64,000 bases of DNA from Mesorhabditis belari (lineage: Eukaryota > Nematoda > Chromadorea > Rhabditida > Rhabditidae): the NCBI GenBank assembly GCA_958450365.1, contig CAUEEP010000922.1:1-64000 (forward strand), written 5' to 3'. Under the pieces are notes generated by a model. It did not search any database, had not been told where the DNA came from, and saw only the letters and a list, made by a program, of their open reading frames with translations. Made by a program: the position numbers and the translations under genes. Positions 46,101 to 59,042 of this stretch are shown here, piece by piece; position 1 is the stretch's first letter; every line of letters begins with the position of its first letter.

Positions 46101-48504
46101 AAGATCGATCAGTAGAGAAAGTGCACAGTCCATGAGGTGAGTTAAGAAAATTTTCGTAAAAGAACGCGACTTCAAAGTTTGGTCGAAACCTATAACAAGC
46201 ATTGTTATAAGTTTGTTTATACCAAAGATTGTTCAACGTCAGTAGAATAATCTATATTGTTAATGATGTGACTGATGATATTTCAGGGGAATGAACTCTT
46301 GTGCTGTACAAACAGAATCACCAATGTTTTCCCATGAAATATCCCATCGAATGAGTCCACTTCCAAGTCGTCCTCTTGATCCACATTACTCTACTTATCC
46401 AAGCTATTTGAGCTCACAGGTAATTTTTGGAATAAAATAATCAATACCTTTGCCGTTCAGAGTCCTCCACCAAGATCTTTTGAATACTCCAATTACCCAT
46501 CATCATCATCGGGTATTCAAACGGGCAAAAATTCATTCGATCTCTTGACGGATATCCCGCGATCTTTTCAGGTATTATCGATTAATATCACCGCACGGAT
46601 TGAGATTATTTTAGTATGAACCATCATTGAACGATTCAACAACAACAGCTCAATCATCTTCTTTGATCGACTCAAATCGAGAACCTACTTCACTCATTTC
46701 GTCCAGTTCATCGAATCGAAATCGATCAGCAAATCCCCCTGCGTATTTTGATGCTCTTGCTCAGCAAAAGGTGAGAAAAGAAGAAGATCTTCTAGGTAAA
46801 GAAAAAATTCCTTAGCGCTAAAGGAGGTCACTATTCGTACGATGAAATGCAGAAAGAAAAAAACCACGAAGACTTTTTCAGAACCTTCATCAACACGATC
46901 AATTACCCCATCGTCATCCATCAACATCATCTTCTCCACGACCTCGTTGGTCAACAGGGCCTGTCTCTCCTGAACAAGTCAGACAATCTGTCGCTGCAAT
47001 TCCAAACTATTTGATTAACACAAATAGCGAATCGAGAATTGATGCTATTGAGGTAAATCTTATTTAATTCGACTGTTGTATTTGAACTTTAGATGTTTTC
47101 AATGAATGGAACTCCATCAATGAGTTCTCATCAAATAGACCAAGGAATACCTCGCGGAAATGCTGGTGGAAGATTTGCAAAGAGACCCTCAAGACACAAC
47201 AATACGGCAATTTCAAGAGTTCAATCAATGCCACCACATTACCATATCAATCATCATCAAAATCAACAACAATCCCATCAAACTCCATCTCTTCAGGGAT
47301 CAGCCAATCAAACAATCATTCAGCCATTGATATATCGAGTGAGTTACAGTGCAACTCTTTAGATTTACAAAAAATCGTGATTTAATAATAAATCATTTGC
47401 AGACTCCACTCGAACAAACGATGATTGGAATTCCGGGAGCGGGTTTATCTCAATCTGCGTCATCACTTTACCCACTTCATGGAGATGGATATCTGAATGG
47501 AAATGGAGGGGGAGCACATTTAGCAGCATCTCAGCCACAACTCAATTCTCATCAATTGCCAAATCGAACAGAAATTGGAGTGAATCGTATGAAATGTGCA
47601 AGAGATCCACCATCCTATGAAAGAGCGACTTCACACATTCTTCACAACTTCCCAACGCAAGCTCTGCAATTACAGGTTTGTTTTTGAAAATGAGACTTTT
47701 CAGAAAATAGAATCGCCATAAAAGTTCGTTATTTTTCAGCGTTGTGGTGTGGCATCAGAGGCTCGAGGTCAGCCTTCTTTCCCTCCACCCTCAATCACTT
47801 CATCGCAATTTGCTCCACCTGCCACAAATCATTCAACGGGAGAAATTGTCGATTCAAATCGATTCCAAGATTTACCTATGTTGAGAGCATTATGGGCTGA
47901 ATCACAACAAACCAGGACATCACTTGAATCATCCACATCATCATCGTCAACTGCATCTCATCAATCAGAGATAATGCATAGAGGATCACCTCCTCTTTTG
48001 ACCAATAACCATAATCAAAGGTAAAACATTGTTGAAATCGTTGAAAGGCAATCATTGTTTATGTAGAAAATTCTAGTTATGATGAATATTTCAGGTTAGA
48101 GAACATCGGTCCCTCAACTCGTCGCCCAATTTCAATGGTCGATCTTTCACAGGCAGATCCAATGTTACTCCTTTATCCAAATGCTATTCAGAGGTTTGTT
48201 TTTCTAGTCAATCGATATAAGAGTAATGCAAATATATTATATTAACGCAAATATGTAAATTTCAGTGGTTCTTACGTTCTCGATTCGGGTTTTACCCAGG
48301 CTGGCTTCTCAACTGGCCCTAAACAAGGCTACAAGTAAGCATTTTTCCCATGAATTGAGTTTAGATTGTCAAAATATCAAGAATTGAAAGTATTTTCCAT
48401 ATTTCAGCATGAGTTGGTCATCAAATGGTCGCGTAGTTGACCTTCCCCCACCACCGCCATATCCAGAGACATCACGACAAAAACCACCAATGGTCGTGAT
48501 GTAA
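43138..48504 (+). CDS. FERM-domain protein of the FRMD6/Willin-Expanded type with PPxY motifs
   Basis: A large cortical scaffold protein with about 20 exons and more than 1000 residues. The ATG at 43138 (MNSVCSTPGTSRSALS) follows TTTCAG-GTA. The FERM domain runs from VRPGQHFVTVHTLRKHVLTV (about 43400) through RFFGLALRSPSEG, FLVLYYRVRVYIDEVRLIT, WEMAALALRADKENNDFN, YFRAEQYFPLWVINERGLEY, IRKHMPAAMIDLQEK, LNCHLYGLRRHKMDSRDNA, ALGIEICDVIESGERIPLRL, FPWGRVTKLQFDCKRISI and SKARYLLDLCRAVHQCLLVV (about 45330). The FGL-x-V, YFP-x-WV, RG-x-x-YI-x-KH and FPW-x-x-V-x-KL patterns resemble FRMD6. The rest is Ser/Gln/Pro-rich, with an acidic stretch of consecutive glutamates (about 46030). Three PPxY motifs are present: NPPAY (about 46730), DPPSY (about 47607) and PPPY (about 48467). 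It ends PPMVVM, TAA 48502-48504. One intron (43774) has a GC donor. PPxY motifs in Expanded bind Yorkie WW domains, so a Hippo-pathway role is inferred. Confidence 0.82.
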
Positions 48505-51500
48505 TGAATGAATGATATCATTCCTTTGCTTATCAGTTCTTTTCTTCTCGAATCAAATCTAAGCCATCATTAGATGTATCTACCTTTTTGCTTTTTTGTG
48601 TCATCATCTAAACTATTCACTTTTTTTTGTCGACAATCCTTTTCAAATCAATATTTCCTATCCATATCAGGAGATTTATCCGGGTATATCATCAAAATAA
48701 TCACCACTAGACCGTGTGATACCTTGTTTCAAAAAGTGCAATTCAGAAAAGCTATCGTACCAACTACCCTTACCGAAGAAACTCATCCGCTGACTTAAAT
48801 TTTGAAAAGATAGCCAATTCTAAATTGCATTGTTTAGAAATTACTCTAATCAGTTGAAATACAGTCTATCACCGTTTCTTTTGTCGGCAAACCTCAAAAA
48901 TATCCATTCGGAGAGCATTTCTTGATCAAGTTTACGAAGACATAAAATCAATTGCCTTTTCCGAAATGCTTTCTAATCGTGATTTTTTGTTCGATCTTCT
49001 TGACAGCATAAATTAAAACTTTACTGCTTTTTACTTTGTTTTTCTAATTGATTTATTATTTGATCGAAATCTCGAACTGCCTCGAATTCTACCTAAAACG
49101 AAAGGTTTTGTTTGTTTTTAAGCAAATTTGAGGGATCATGGAAGATTTTGTTTACTTTTCAGATAATCTATTATCAAAATCTCTTCAAAATACTTGAAAA
49201 TTTACCTACTTTTTTCTCATTTTTTGTGTGAATTGGCTCTTTTTTGTTTTATTTCGGTGCTGAATGTCTCCTCAAAAAAGACTTGCCATTATTGGAATTA
49301 AAGAGAAAAAAAGAGGCTTTTCTCCCCATTTTTGTCTATTTTTATTAGAAGAGAGCGATCACTTTTTTGAACTATTGAGAATACTGTGAACAATTGAAAA
49401 TCTTTAGCGATAGATTTATAGTCTTATAATTTGTTTTGGATACTGTAACTTTTTCTAGGTTTTAGAGCTAAAATTTTACATTTGTCTTTGTATCCTCAGT
49501 GAAAATCTCCAAAAGTTTGGTCGTTTCTATTCAAAATGACGACTCGATACTTTTGTTGAAAGCGAAACGAATTAATAAAGAATTATTTGATTTTTAGGCT
49601 TTATTTTTACAAAGAAACAGTCACAATTTGTACAAATACAAAACGGCGAGATCAAAATATTGAAGATTTGGAAGAGATCATTGCGATATTCTAAATAACA
49701 ACTAGTCGAGTATCGGGTAAAAAAGACAAATAAGTGACAGTTCGAAGCACAGATTGGAACAAAAAGAAAAGGAAACACCGAAAAAATCTAGGAAAAAGGC
49801 AAATTTGGCACAAATATTTCGGAAATAATAAAATAAAAAAAATTTTTGGTAATTTGAGATCGGAAAATGGAAAGACACTTTCACACAGAAATTTGAAAGT
49901 TTTGAGATGGAATTTTTGAGATCTTTGTGACGATTTTTGAGATGGAGATCAAAAATGAGATCCTACTTGAAATGGAAAAAAAGAAGTTGGTTTTATTTCT
50001 CGTCGACATTGTGGTAATTGAGGGGATGAAGAATTTTACGCAATTGACATGAACAAGCGATTGGTATCTGAAATGAAAAGCGATTCGTGTCTGTTGTCTG
50101 GGGTTGAAAATATCATTTTTTTTTACTTTACAAAATTCTCACTCGAATTGATCCAATATGAAATGGTCGATCAGATCCAACCAATCGTATTCCGGCTGGT
50201 CGATGATCATAAACAGTCACACATTCGGAGACAAAACTGAATCGAACGTTCGTAACAGATTTTAAAAAGTAGCTTAGATGTTTAGGCCAACAATAAGTAA
50301 TTCTAAGATTTTATCAGTTTTGAATAGAAACTTCACTTTGTTAGTAAGTTTTCAGATAATGATGTTATTATTTTTTTTATTTGGTCATTCCGAGGTATAG
50401 ACATTCTTTTCTTCATCAACTAATGTCTTCTTCTAAACTCAAAGAACAATTCTGTATTTCTTTCCAATGATGTGATTCAATTCCTTTTTTTGTATTTTGT
50501 TCCTTTTCTCTTTTCCCCCTTTATGTACTCACACGTGTTGTCGACAAAATTTGACGTAAAATATCTGACGACCAAAAATCATTGGCTTCTTGAAAAAAAT
50601 CACATCTACCGTAGCCATCGTTTTTCCTTTTAGAATGGCCAAGAATTTCTCATTGTGAAACCTTGCAGGTGCTTTTCTTTATGAGTTCACTATTTACTAA
50701 CTAACGAATATATTTGTACTCTTGTAAATGATCTTTTGAACTTAAAACTTGTCTAGAAATTGAAAAATAAAATATAGGAGTATAAGAGTCATCCAATCCA
50801 GCATCACCAGTAAAAGATTCCCCCATTTAATGGACTTTGTGCTTTGGTTATCATACTAAGCTATTCAAATTCATTTAATATTTAACTACTTGCTTACATA
50901 TGCATTAGTATAGCCATTTAATGAGTTCAAAAAGAATTGCTCTTGATCTTTTCGTAAGGCAATTCGAAAGAAAGGCAATTCGTTTTTTGTGACAAAAAGG
51001 GAAGAAAACAGCTGAAAACTCATTATTTGTGGTAATGAATAGGAAAACTTTGTTATAAACAACTTTTTAGATTGGTTAGATATAGTGAATGATTAGGGAA
51101 GTTGAGAAAAGGGGAACTGGCACTACATTGAGATCAAAAGAAAAAAGAGTTTATTTCAAGCTGCGGTAATGGGTATGTGTCAGCTTGTCGAGCTGAATAC
51201 TTTAGTTTGTATTTATGTAATGATGCGTAAGAAAAAGATTTAAATAAACTTTTTGATATCTTGATTCATTGAGGAGGTTTTGTTTTGCAAATTTCTTTCA
51301 ATTGAGGCTAATGGGCAATCATTTTGAATGAATGTGACTTTCTCAACAACAAAATTGGAATAATCACAAATTTTTACTCGTAAGATTTGCTCGCATGGAA
51401 AATTGTTTGAAATGATTTCAACTATGAGAAATTGGGACAGGTACAACACAATGGGTTCATCATCGGATTAAAGAGTGAAGGGGAGAGGGGAGACTGGGAA

Positions 51501-51816
51501 TGGGTGGATCTTGTGCGGGATCGAAAGTTCAAAGAGGAATTTTCATCATTCAAGAGAGAACCCACAAAATGATGTCATCTCATTTATTTTCTTTGTATTG
51601 TTTCGTTTAATAACCTAATCTTCATAAGGCCATGTGATTCTTTAGTTTTCTCCGAAACACCTTGACGGTCTTGGTACAAAAGTTGACGAAGGAGAAAAAG
51701 GTGCAAAAAGGTAGAATGTCTGAGTTGTTTTCTCAGAAAAGAAACGTTTCTCGGAAGTAGTTTTTGTTTCAGTGATCTCGTAGGAATACTCTTCCAATAA
51801 AGAACAATAATTGAGG
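48505..51816. other. Sparse intergenic DNA
   Basis: About 3.3 kb of AT-rich sequence. The only exon-like stretch is on the minus strand at 51241-51450 (ending VKICDYSNFVVEKVTFIQN, three cysteines, stop near 51241). It could be a downstream exon of the secreted-protein gene starting at 52519, but I could not join it convincingly. No repeat family or RNA gene is recognised. Confidence 0.4.
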
Positions 51817-52519
51817 TTAACGAGCATTTGAATCTCTTCTCTTGGTTTTGCTGCTAGTAAAGTTTTCCAAGTTTTTTTAAAAATTTAGAACCAATCTTAA
51901 GCTAAAATAGCAATTTGAAACTAACCGTCTATTATCAACTCCGGCACAGCTCTCACGAACTTCCGAAAGACATTCGACAAAAGTTGCTGAAAAGGGAGCT
52001 TCGTCGTCTTGCTGAATTTCAACTCGACTACCATTGTGAACTGAAAATAAATTCCTTTTATTTTAAAGATTAAAAATTTTTATAAGATATTATCACGTTA
52101 AGGATATTTTATAAACTTACTATGTCCAAATTTTGGTCTATGATCGGGAAGAATTCGCATTGGGCAAGCATCAAATGTCTCAGAAAGGGCTGAGGTTAAG
52201 CGAGCATTTCGACGAGCTCTCTGAAAATAACAAAATGATCTTTGTTTTAGGAGTGTGCTTGGTCATTTTGAGTACTGATTTTATTGCTTTAAATAAATCA
52301 GTACATAGATAAAACTTATAATCATTTTACTCACCAGAACTGGACGATCCAAATCAAAAGGAAGATCCTCTTTCTTCACAAAAACAACTAAAGCTATTCA
52401 TTTTCTAAAATTTACATTCTCAACTAACCCATCGACGCTGTTAGTCCGAAAACCTCAAAAAAGAATAGCATCAAATAAGTGATCGATCGAAAATCGAGGA
52501 TTGAGCGACGGAAATCCAT
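51817..52519 (-). CDS. Small predicted secreted protein, unknown family
   Basis: Five exons join in phase on the minus strand. The start MDFRRSILDFRSITYLMLFF at 52519 ends in a hydrophobic signal peptide (FFFEVFGLTASM). Next come VVFVKKEDLPFDLDRPVL and a basic RARRNAR that looks like a prohormone-type cleavage site. ETFDACPMRILPDHRPKFGH follows, then RVEIQQDDEAPF with SATFVECLSEVRESCAGVDN, and a basic end KTKRRDSNAR. That is about 130 residues with three cysteines in the mature part. Cysteine spacing such as CP...VEC...SC with upstream RARR vaguely recalls secreted cystine-knot ligands, but too few cysteines are present to claim this. The C-terminal exon is uncertain: a further exon near 51241-51450 may belong here instead of the stop at 51817. 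Confidence 0.55.
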
Positions 52520-55500
52520 TACAAGAGATACTGAAAATGATTATACGAAAAAATATGAAAAGGTAAACAATTGAAAAGGATCGGAAATGTATCATCAGAA
52601 TTTTATGGAGATTAGTCGATGGGATTACGGTAGACAAGCATGGAAAAAATGGAGGCATCAGAGAAAAGAAAACACCTGAAGCGATAGGTTTCAAAAATAA
52701 AATGGAGAACGATTAAAGCAATGTATTACTAAAACATGGAGTACTTTCGAAATGTGAAAGAGTTTATGAAATGAAAACGGAATAAAGTTAGAGATTTTGA
52801 AGATCGATCAGAATACTATAGAATACTATAGAATACTATAGAATACTATACTTTAAATTTGTGTAACCTAGTAGCAAGATCTTTAAAAGTAGAGTAAATC
52901 GAACTAAACAGTATATTTATCTGTAAAGTGTTTAAATAGTATGGATGAATGGATTAAATTGAGGTATTCAATCGGGCGTGTCTTTTAAATAAAATTCATG
53001 CAATGAACTTTTTGTACAAAAGAGGGGAGGGACTATTTTATATGAAAGATTTCATAAATGGATCAAAAGAAAGAGTAGAATGGATGAGACGAAAAAAAAA
53101 GAAAAGAGAAAAGAGTGTCCAAAGTGATGTCTTTTCTCGCCTTTTCTTTTCTTTTTCATTCAAATACATCTTCTCTAAATATTATTCTAAGTGAATGGAT
53201 CAAAATGGAGGAGGGACGATTCAAGTTGGATGCTGATCTTCTCTCGATCTCCCTATCCATTTTTCTCTTTTCCATTTTAATCCCTTTTCTTCTTCTTCAC
53301 ATTTTTCCGATCATTCACCCACTCATTCTTTACAATTTTACCCCTCCTTCTACCGCAATTGTTTCGAGATGAATTTGCAAATTCAATGGTGACTTTTTGA
53401 TTTTCGAACTTGAACAGAATGGTTAGACAAATTTGGTTTTAAAGAGGTTTTGTCTGTGCTTTACTCAGAATGTGAGTTGATCTCAAATGATGCATAGATA
53501 AGTGGATTGTTGGAGGTGGAAATAGATGATCGTCAAGAGTTATTAAGGCTCTTGTAAGTCAAATAAATGTCGTGTTTGTGAGATTCTTTTACAAATCTGT
53601 ATCATCTGTTTACTCAGTTTTTATTTTTCACTGTGTAAGCTAGATTTCAAACTCATTGCCAGAACTTATCTTTTTGTGATGATTTGGATATGAACTCTAG
53701 TAAATGAAATTTTTATATCATTGCGCTACACAGCGAGGGATTGTGTTAGAATGAGCCAAATGATCAATTACTATGTAAAAAGCATCCAAAACTGGATTTA
53801 AGTTTCAATTTCAATTTATAGCCGACGACTTTACTTTCTAAAAAGTTTGAAGTTAAGAAGCTTTGATGTTAAGGGATTCTGTCAGTAAATCATAAAAAGC
53901 ACCTAATTAATCTAAACAAAGGATATGAATTTCTAATCCGTTAAAAGGTTCATGATTTCATGATTAAAAATTCAGCAATAGAAAGGGTCCATTTATTTAT
54001 TGAAGACAATTGTTTCCAAATACACGAGAAATCGAGAACTACATGTAGAGGGAAAATCAGAAGAAAATTTTTTCAAAAACAACACGTGTTTAACGCTTTT
54101 GATCAAATTAGAGTGTTTGAATAGGGGAAATGAAGGGTTTGATAAAGGTGATTTGAACATGAAAAGAGAGTACGGTAAAGGAATAAGGGTAGTAAGAATG
54201 GAGAGATCACGGTTGAAATCGTCATCAAGAGAATTCTTCAACTTTGTGATGAAAACAGAGTAACATTGAAGTCAAAGTATCATAGTCTACTTTGTCTGAA
54301 TTATATTTGTACCTCACAAAATATTTGATTTGATTGAAGACTGTCTCTTTTTCTTTTCCTTCTTTTTTAATTGTTCATTCAATTTTTCTTCCTTAACATC
54401 TGTCAATTCTTTATTCTTTTCAAAGGATAAAGTTACGCTGCCTTGGTTTACGAGAAAGGGTCATTTTACAGGTGATTTTTCGAGTTATTTTTAGCGCTTA
54501 ATCTGCAACGTCGATTTGCAGAGTTCTGAAGTTTTTTTGGATAAGAGAGTGTCTGAAAATTTGTCGATCAATGATTGCTTAAATGTCTTGAATGATTGCG
54601 ATGATTTTTTATTATACAAAACTTGATACAATAATCTTGCCTCTGTTTTAACAACCTAATTTAAGCAACTAAAGCAGATTAATTCATTAAATAGCTCACA
54701 ATTGGTTTTTCAAATTTGTTGGTCTCAATAAGTGACACATGATCAAGTTCGTTTTGTGTTTGTGCTGATCACAAAGTTCGTTAATATTTGCTTACTTTGT
54801 TCATGCAATTCATTATTCCCGCTTGGACTTGATGGACTTCGACTTCGATATAAACTATAGAAACTACTGAATCGGTTAAAGAAGATAGTTTGTTTTCTCT
54901 TCGGAATTCCCATTTTTGAGTTTATCTGGTGGATTAGACATGAAGAAGGAAATTAAATTTTCTTGCAAAAAACAAAAGAAAAATGAATAAGTGCTATTTA
55001 TAGATCGGATCAGGAAAATTTGTAAGTTTTGAAGATTTGAATTTCATCCGAAGATACCGGGCAAAAATGAAAAAATATAAGAAAAAGGGACAAAATTGGA
55101 AAAGAAACTGAAACGAGTTTTAACAAAGTCTTACACAAAATTATATATGCTTGCTTCTTGTAATCGTTTGAAACGAATCAAAACAAATGCTGGACATGAA
55201 AGAGAACCGTTTAAATAATATTTGGTTGAACCGTCAAAAACTCATAAAAATAGATTATTTTCAGAAAATAAAATGCTCAAACCAAAGAAAGAGAAAAGGA
55301 TCAAAAGTCCGATTAGCCTACCGTAATTCGGACAAAAATAATAGAAAATGAAGATGAAAATCTTCAATCAAAAAAGATAAATAACGGATTGAAACGATTG
55401 GATGGAATTAGAGGAAAAAGAAAAGAAAATATAGATATGGAGAGAATGATAAAGAATTGATGACACGTGGACACGAGGTTGTGAGTATAAGCAGATGGGG

Positions 55501-58500
55501 TGATCAACTAGTATGTTTAGAATCTTTTGAGATGGATTGAATGAGATAAATGATACACAATTTAGGCTTTAGAATGTAGAGGGGAGGAGATATGCAGCTA
55601 AAAAGATATTGAAGACAAGCCACGCTCAAGAGAAAATTTTGCTGCGTTTGCTGGGTTTTTTTTCGAAAGCAGTAAAGCAAAATTTGTTTTGAAAGGCATT
55701 GATAGAAAATTTTGAGTGACATGAAATTCGACCATTTACTACGAATCTGGATGAACTTTTGAGTGAATGAGAATCTTGTTTTCTGAAGGAATTGGGAATA
55801 GGTAATTGAACCCCAATAACCTAATAAGAAAGCAGCTTGCTTTTAAAAACTGGGTATCTTAAAACAAACATTTGAAAGTATTAAATGTAGAAAATAAAAA
55901 TCTTTTCCAAGCGATTGACCATTCTTTATAAGTAGATCTAATCCTTCCTGAAACCACGAAGAGATTTTAACAAGTGCAAAAAATTCTTGGTATTGGTTGA
56001 GTTAACGAAGAAAAAAAGGAAAGAAAAGGTTGCGTAAAATCCTGGGAAATTCTCCCAGTTCAATTATGACGATGCGTGTTTTTTGAACGAGAATTTCTTT
56101 TAATTGTTGACAGACTTGGGAAGATTTTTGTCTGTTTTGGAGGTGAACAAATACACACACGTAATAACAAAGAGCAAAGTTTAATGGGGAAGAATGAGCA
56201 AAGCTTTAAATATAAAAGAAATACAATGAAGTAGGGATCGGACACAAGCACATAAAAGTATTGTTTGCTATTTGTAGCAATACTAAATAAATGTAAAATG
56301 CACTCTCTCGCTACAGTATAATAGGAGGAACGTATTCGGGTGTCAGACTGAATTTCTTGAGCTTTTAGATGAAATACTCTTTGTTCTGTACATAAACGGA
56401 ATTTGTAATAAATGCTTTCAATATTTTCTTAAGACGTGTCCATTTTTTTAACGCGTGTCCATTTTCTGAATCACGACAGTTGTTTTGCATTCAATGATCA
56501 AGTCGAAGACCCGGATTTCTTTTGCAAATCTTGAATCCAAGAACGTCTACTGATCTGATTTTGGGGCTTCTTGTAGCAGTCTGACAATAACTTTGGGATT
56601 TCTAGGTCATAAGTCGAGTGCGTGATTTAAACTTGTAAACATCTGGAAAGGTCTAGGTACAAAGTAGTTCAAGATCGGAATTCACATTTCGATCTAAAGA
56701 ATTGTCTTTACATGATGAAAGAGGCGGTCCTTCAGACAATTGACGCTTGTTTTTTTGGAGAAAATTTTTATTTTCCCTGAAACCCAGAGAAAGGTTAGAC
56801 GTTGAAGGGGTGGCCCTTCCTTCTCTTTTTTACTCTATCCTCCCCTTTTTCTGTTCTTTTTTTAGTATACCCTTCTGCTCTCCGATCAGACGTAAGCGTC
56901 TTCTATTGAAATTTGAATAATTACATTCATTCTTTGTCTCTTTTGTGTAAAGAGTTTTGCAGAAATGAAACATTTAGTGAACGAGTGGGAGACGACGTAG
57001 ATCGCAAAAGAGGACAAGCATGGTAGCATGGCGAACTCAGCCGACACAAGAATTTAAGTGGAAAACTCTTGCAGACTAACTGTTTGAATAGTTGAGTGCA
57101 AAATGGAAAGAAAAATAAACGGTTTAAATCCTAAAATAAAATCCGTACGATTGCTGAGCGATTCTTCTCTCAACTGAAGCCCTATCAGAAGTTAGAAAAA
57201 CGCTACCGCATAAAGGCTTTCGATTTGAACCAATTGATACTCTCATCGCTTGGTGATTTGAGACACAAGTTATTAACTAACTTTTCATGTAAATGCAACT
57301 TGATCGGCGATCCTCACTATAGTGAAAATGACTTCACTATCAGATTTGAGAGAAATGTAATATTTTCACAATATTGACCTAGCCTTGATTTAAATAGCCT
57401 ATATTATAGCTTTATCTCTAGATCAGAAGAGATCAAGAACGATTAAGAACAACTTCTATACTTTTTTCATCTTCAGCTTTATTCCATTTTTGTCGATTGC
57501 GCATCGTGAGAGACTCCAAAAATTGTTGATCTATTTTAGGAAAAGGCAAACTGGAAGTTTTTCTTAGAAGTTCAATTCTGAATTTTAAAAAATCTACAAT
57601 CAAGAAAGGTTCCTCATTCAATTCTACAGTGTTTTTTCCAACTTACAATAGATTTGAGTTGTAGTACTTTGGCCATTATTTTCTTCACCTGTTGATGGCT
57701 TTTACATTTAAATGTTACTAAAAAGTTGTTTATGGCTTTGGGTAGGCGGTGAAATGGAAAAAGAATTGAGAAGAATCGGAAAAGACGCAAAAATGGGGGA
57801 GTTCTCATTGGAATGCACGGGATGAGTTGTACGGAGAATCGGTACTGAAAAATAGGAACAAGAAGGGTGGTTCATTTATCCAATTGATGGTCAAGAAAGA
57901 CAACTAATAAATTGCACGACTATAGCAATTTTGAGATCAGATAAATGGGGAAATGTACAATGCATGGAAACGTACGAAAGGTAATGAAAAAAACAGAAAG
58001 TTTTGAAAAAGTCGGGAAAACAGACTTGTTTATTAAATTTGAACAACAGGAACGCCTCTTTTGATTCGAAAAGTACGATAAAAGCAACTTTTTGATGGAA
58101 CGCAAGGGAATGCTAGCTATTTGCTACTGTAGTAATGTACAGGAAAAATTAACAAAGCCAAAACCAACCAAAACGAACAAATAAATTTAGACATTAGACA
58201 AAGACTATTTACAATTAGGTATCCCAAAACGAATACGATTGTCAATATACGGGCGCCTTTCTCAAGGTAGTCCAAAATAAAGCAGTGAGGAGTAGCATAA
58301 GATAAGTAGAAAAGTGTAGTTAAGATGTCCATTTATATACAAGACTTTATCTCGTTATTTATACGGGAATCCTTATTTCTTCTCCAATATTTTCATCACA
58401 TTCCTCGTCACACACGTGTTCCTCGAAAATCTCCCAATTTTTTTATTCCTCCTAAAAATGATTCTCAAATATGTCGAAAGTGCTCGTGGAAACCCCTGCA

Positions 58501-59042
58501 TATCAAAATTGCATTTGACTTGTTTCATTTATTTTTGTCGCAAAGTTATTCCTAGCACTTATTAGCTGCCGATCATTTAGGGATTTACGTAGGATTTTTG
58601 TTTCGCCGATTTGTACCCCTAGACAGATTTATAGGAATGAAAATAAGCTGAGATTATGCGAATTCAATATATTTTCCCTGGGAAGCACCGGACTTAGAGT
58701 AGGTCAATGATCGGGGGGGAGGAGGGGGAGACTCTTCGAGTTGTACTCAATCAAATTATCTTGCTTTCACATCATTTTCTAGTTTTTTTATACCATAAGG
58801 CTTCATTCACTTTTTAAAAATAATTGTAAAGTGTGATCGTTGCAATTATTGCTGAAGAGCTGCAAAAGTTACCATGAGATTGGAAATATTGTTGTAATGT
58901 AAGGATTCGACTCATTGTAATTGGAATTTTTGCGCTTGAATAAGGGATCGAGTTATGTATTTGTTGCCTGTTTAAAGAGGTATAAAAAGTTTATTAAAGA
59001 GTAAGAGTAACAAATTAATTGGGCAGTGTTCATTTTAAGAGA
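52520..59042. other. Long AT-rich region without a confirmed gene
   Basis: About 6.5 kb. Low-complexity purine/pyrimidine stretches (53080-53350, 54330-54420, 56810-56880) give spurious open frames. On the minus strand at 57433-57808 two adjacent frames (MRTPPFLRLFRFFSILF... with a GTAAG donor, then NEEPFLIVDFLKFRIELL... to a stop) might be a two-exon mitochondrial-type small gene, but the phases do not fit cleanly. Nothing else is supported. Confidence 0.4.
52811..52850. repeat. 10-bp direct repeat (GAATACTATA), 4 copies
   Basis: Four perfect head-to-tail copies of GAATACTATA, about 300 bp upstream of the secreted-protein gene on the minus strand. One unit is close to one turn of the DNA helix. 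Confidence 0.95.

Noticed and set aside
53993..54263. Opposite 82- and 87-residue frames
   Set aside because: Neither has a recognisable domain or splice signals; overlap of both strands suggests chance.
57320..57345. Short palindrome around CACTATAGTGAAAATGACTT
   Set aside because: Too short to separate from chance; no flanking duplication or copies seen.
57433..57808. Possible two-exon minus-strand gene
   Set aside because: The GTAAG donor and downstream acceptor give incompatible phases, and no family is recognised.
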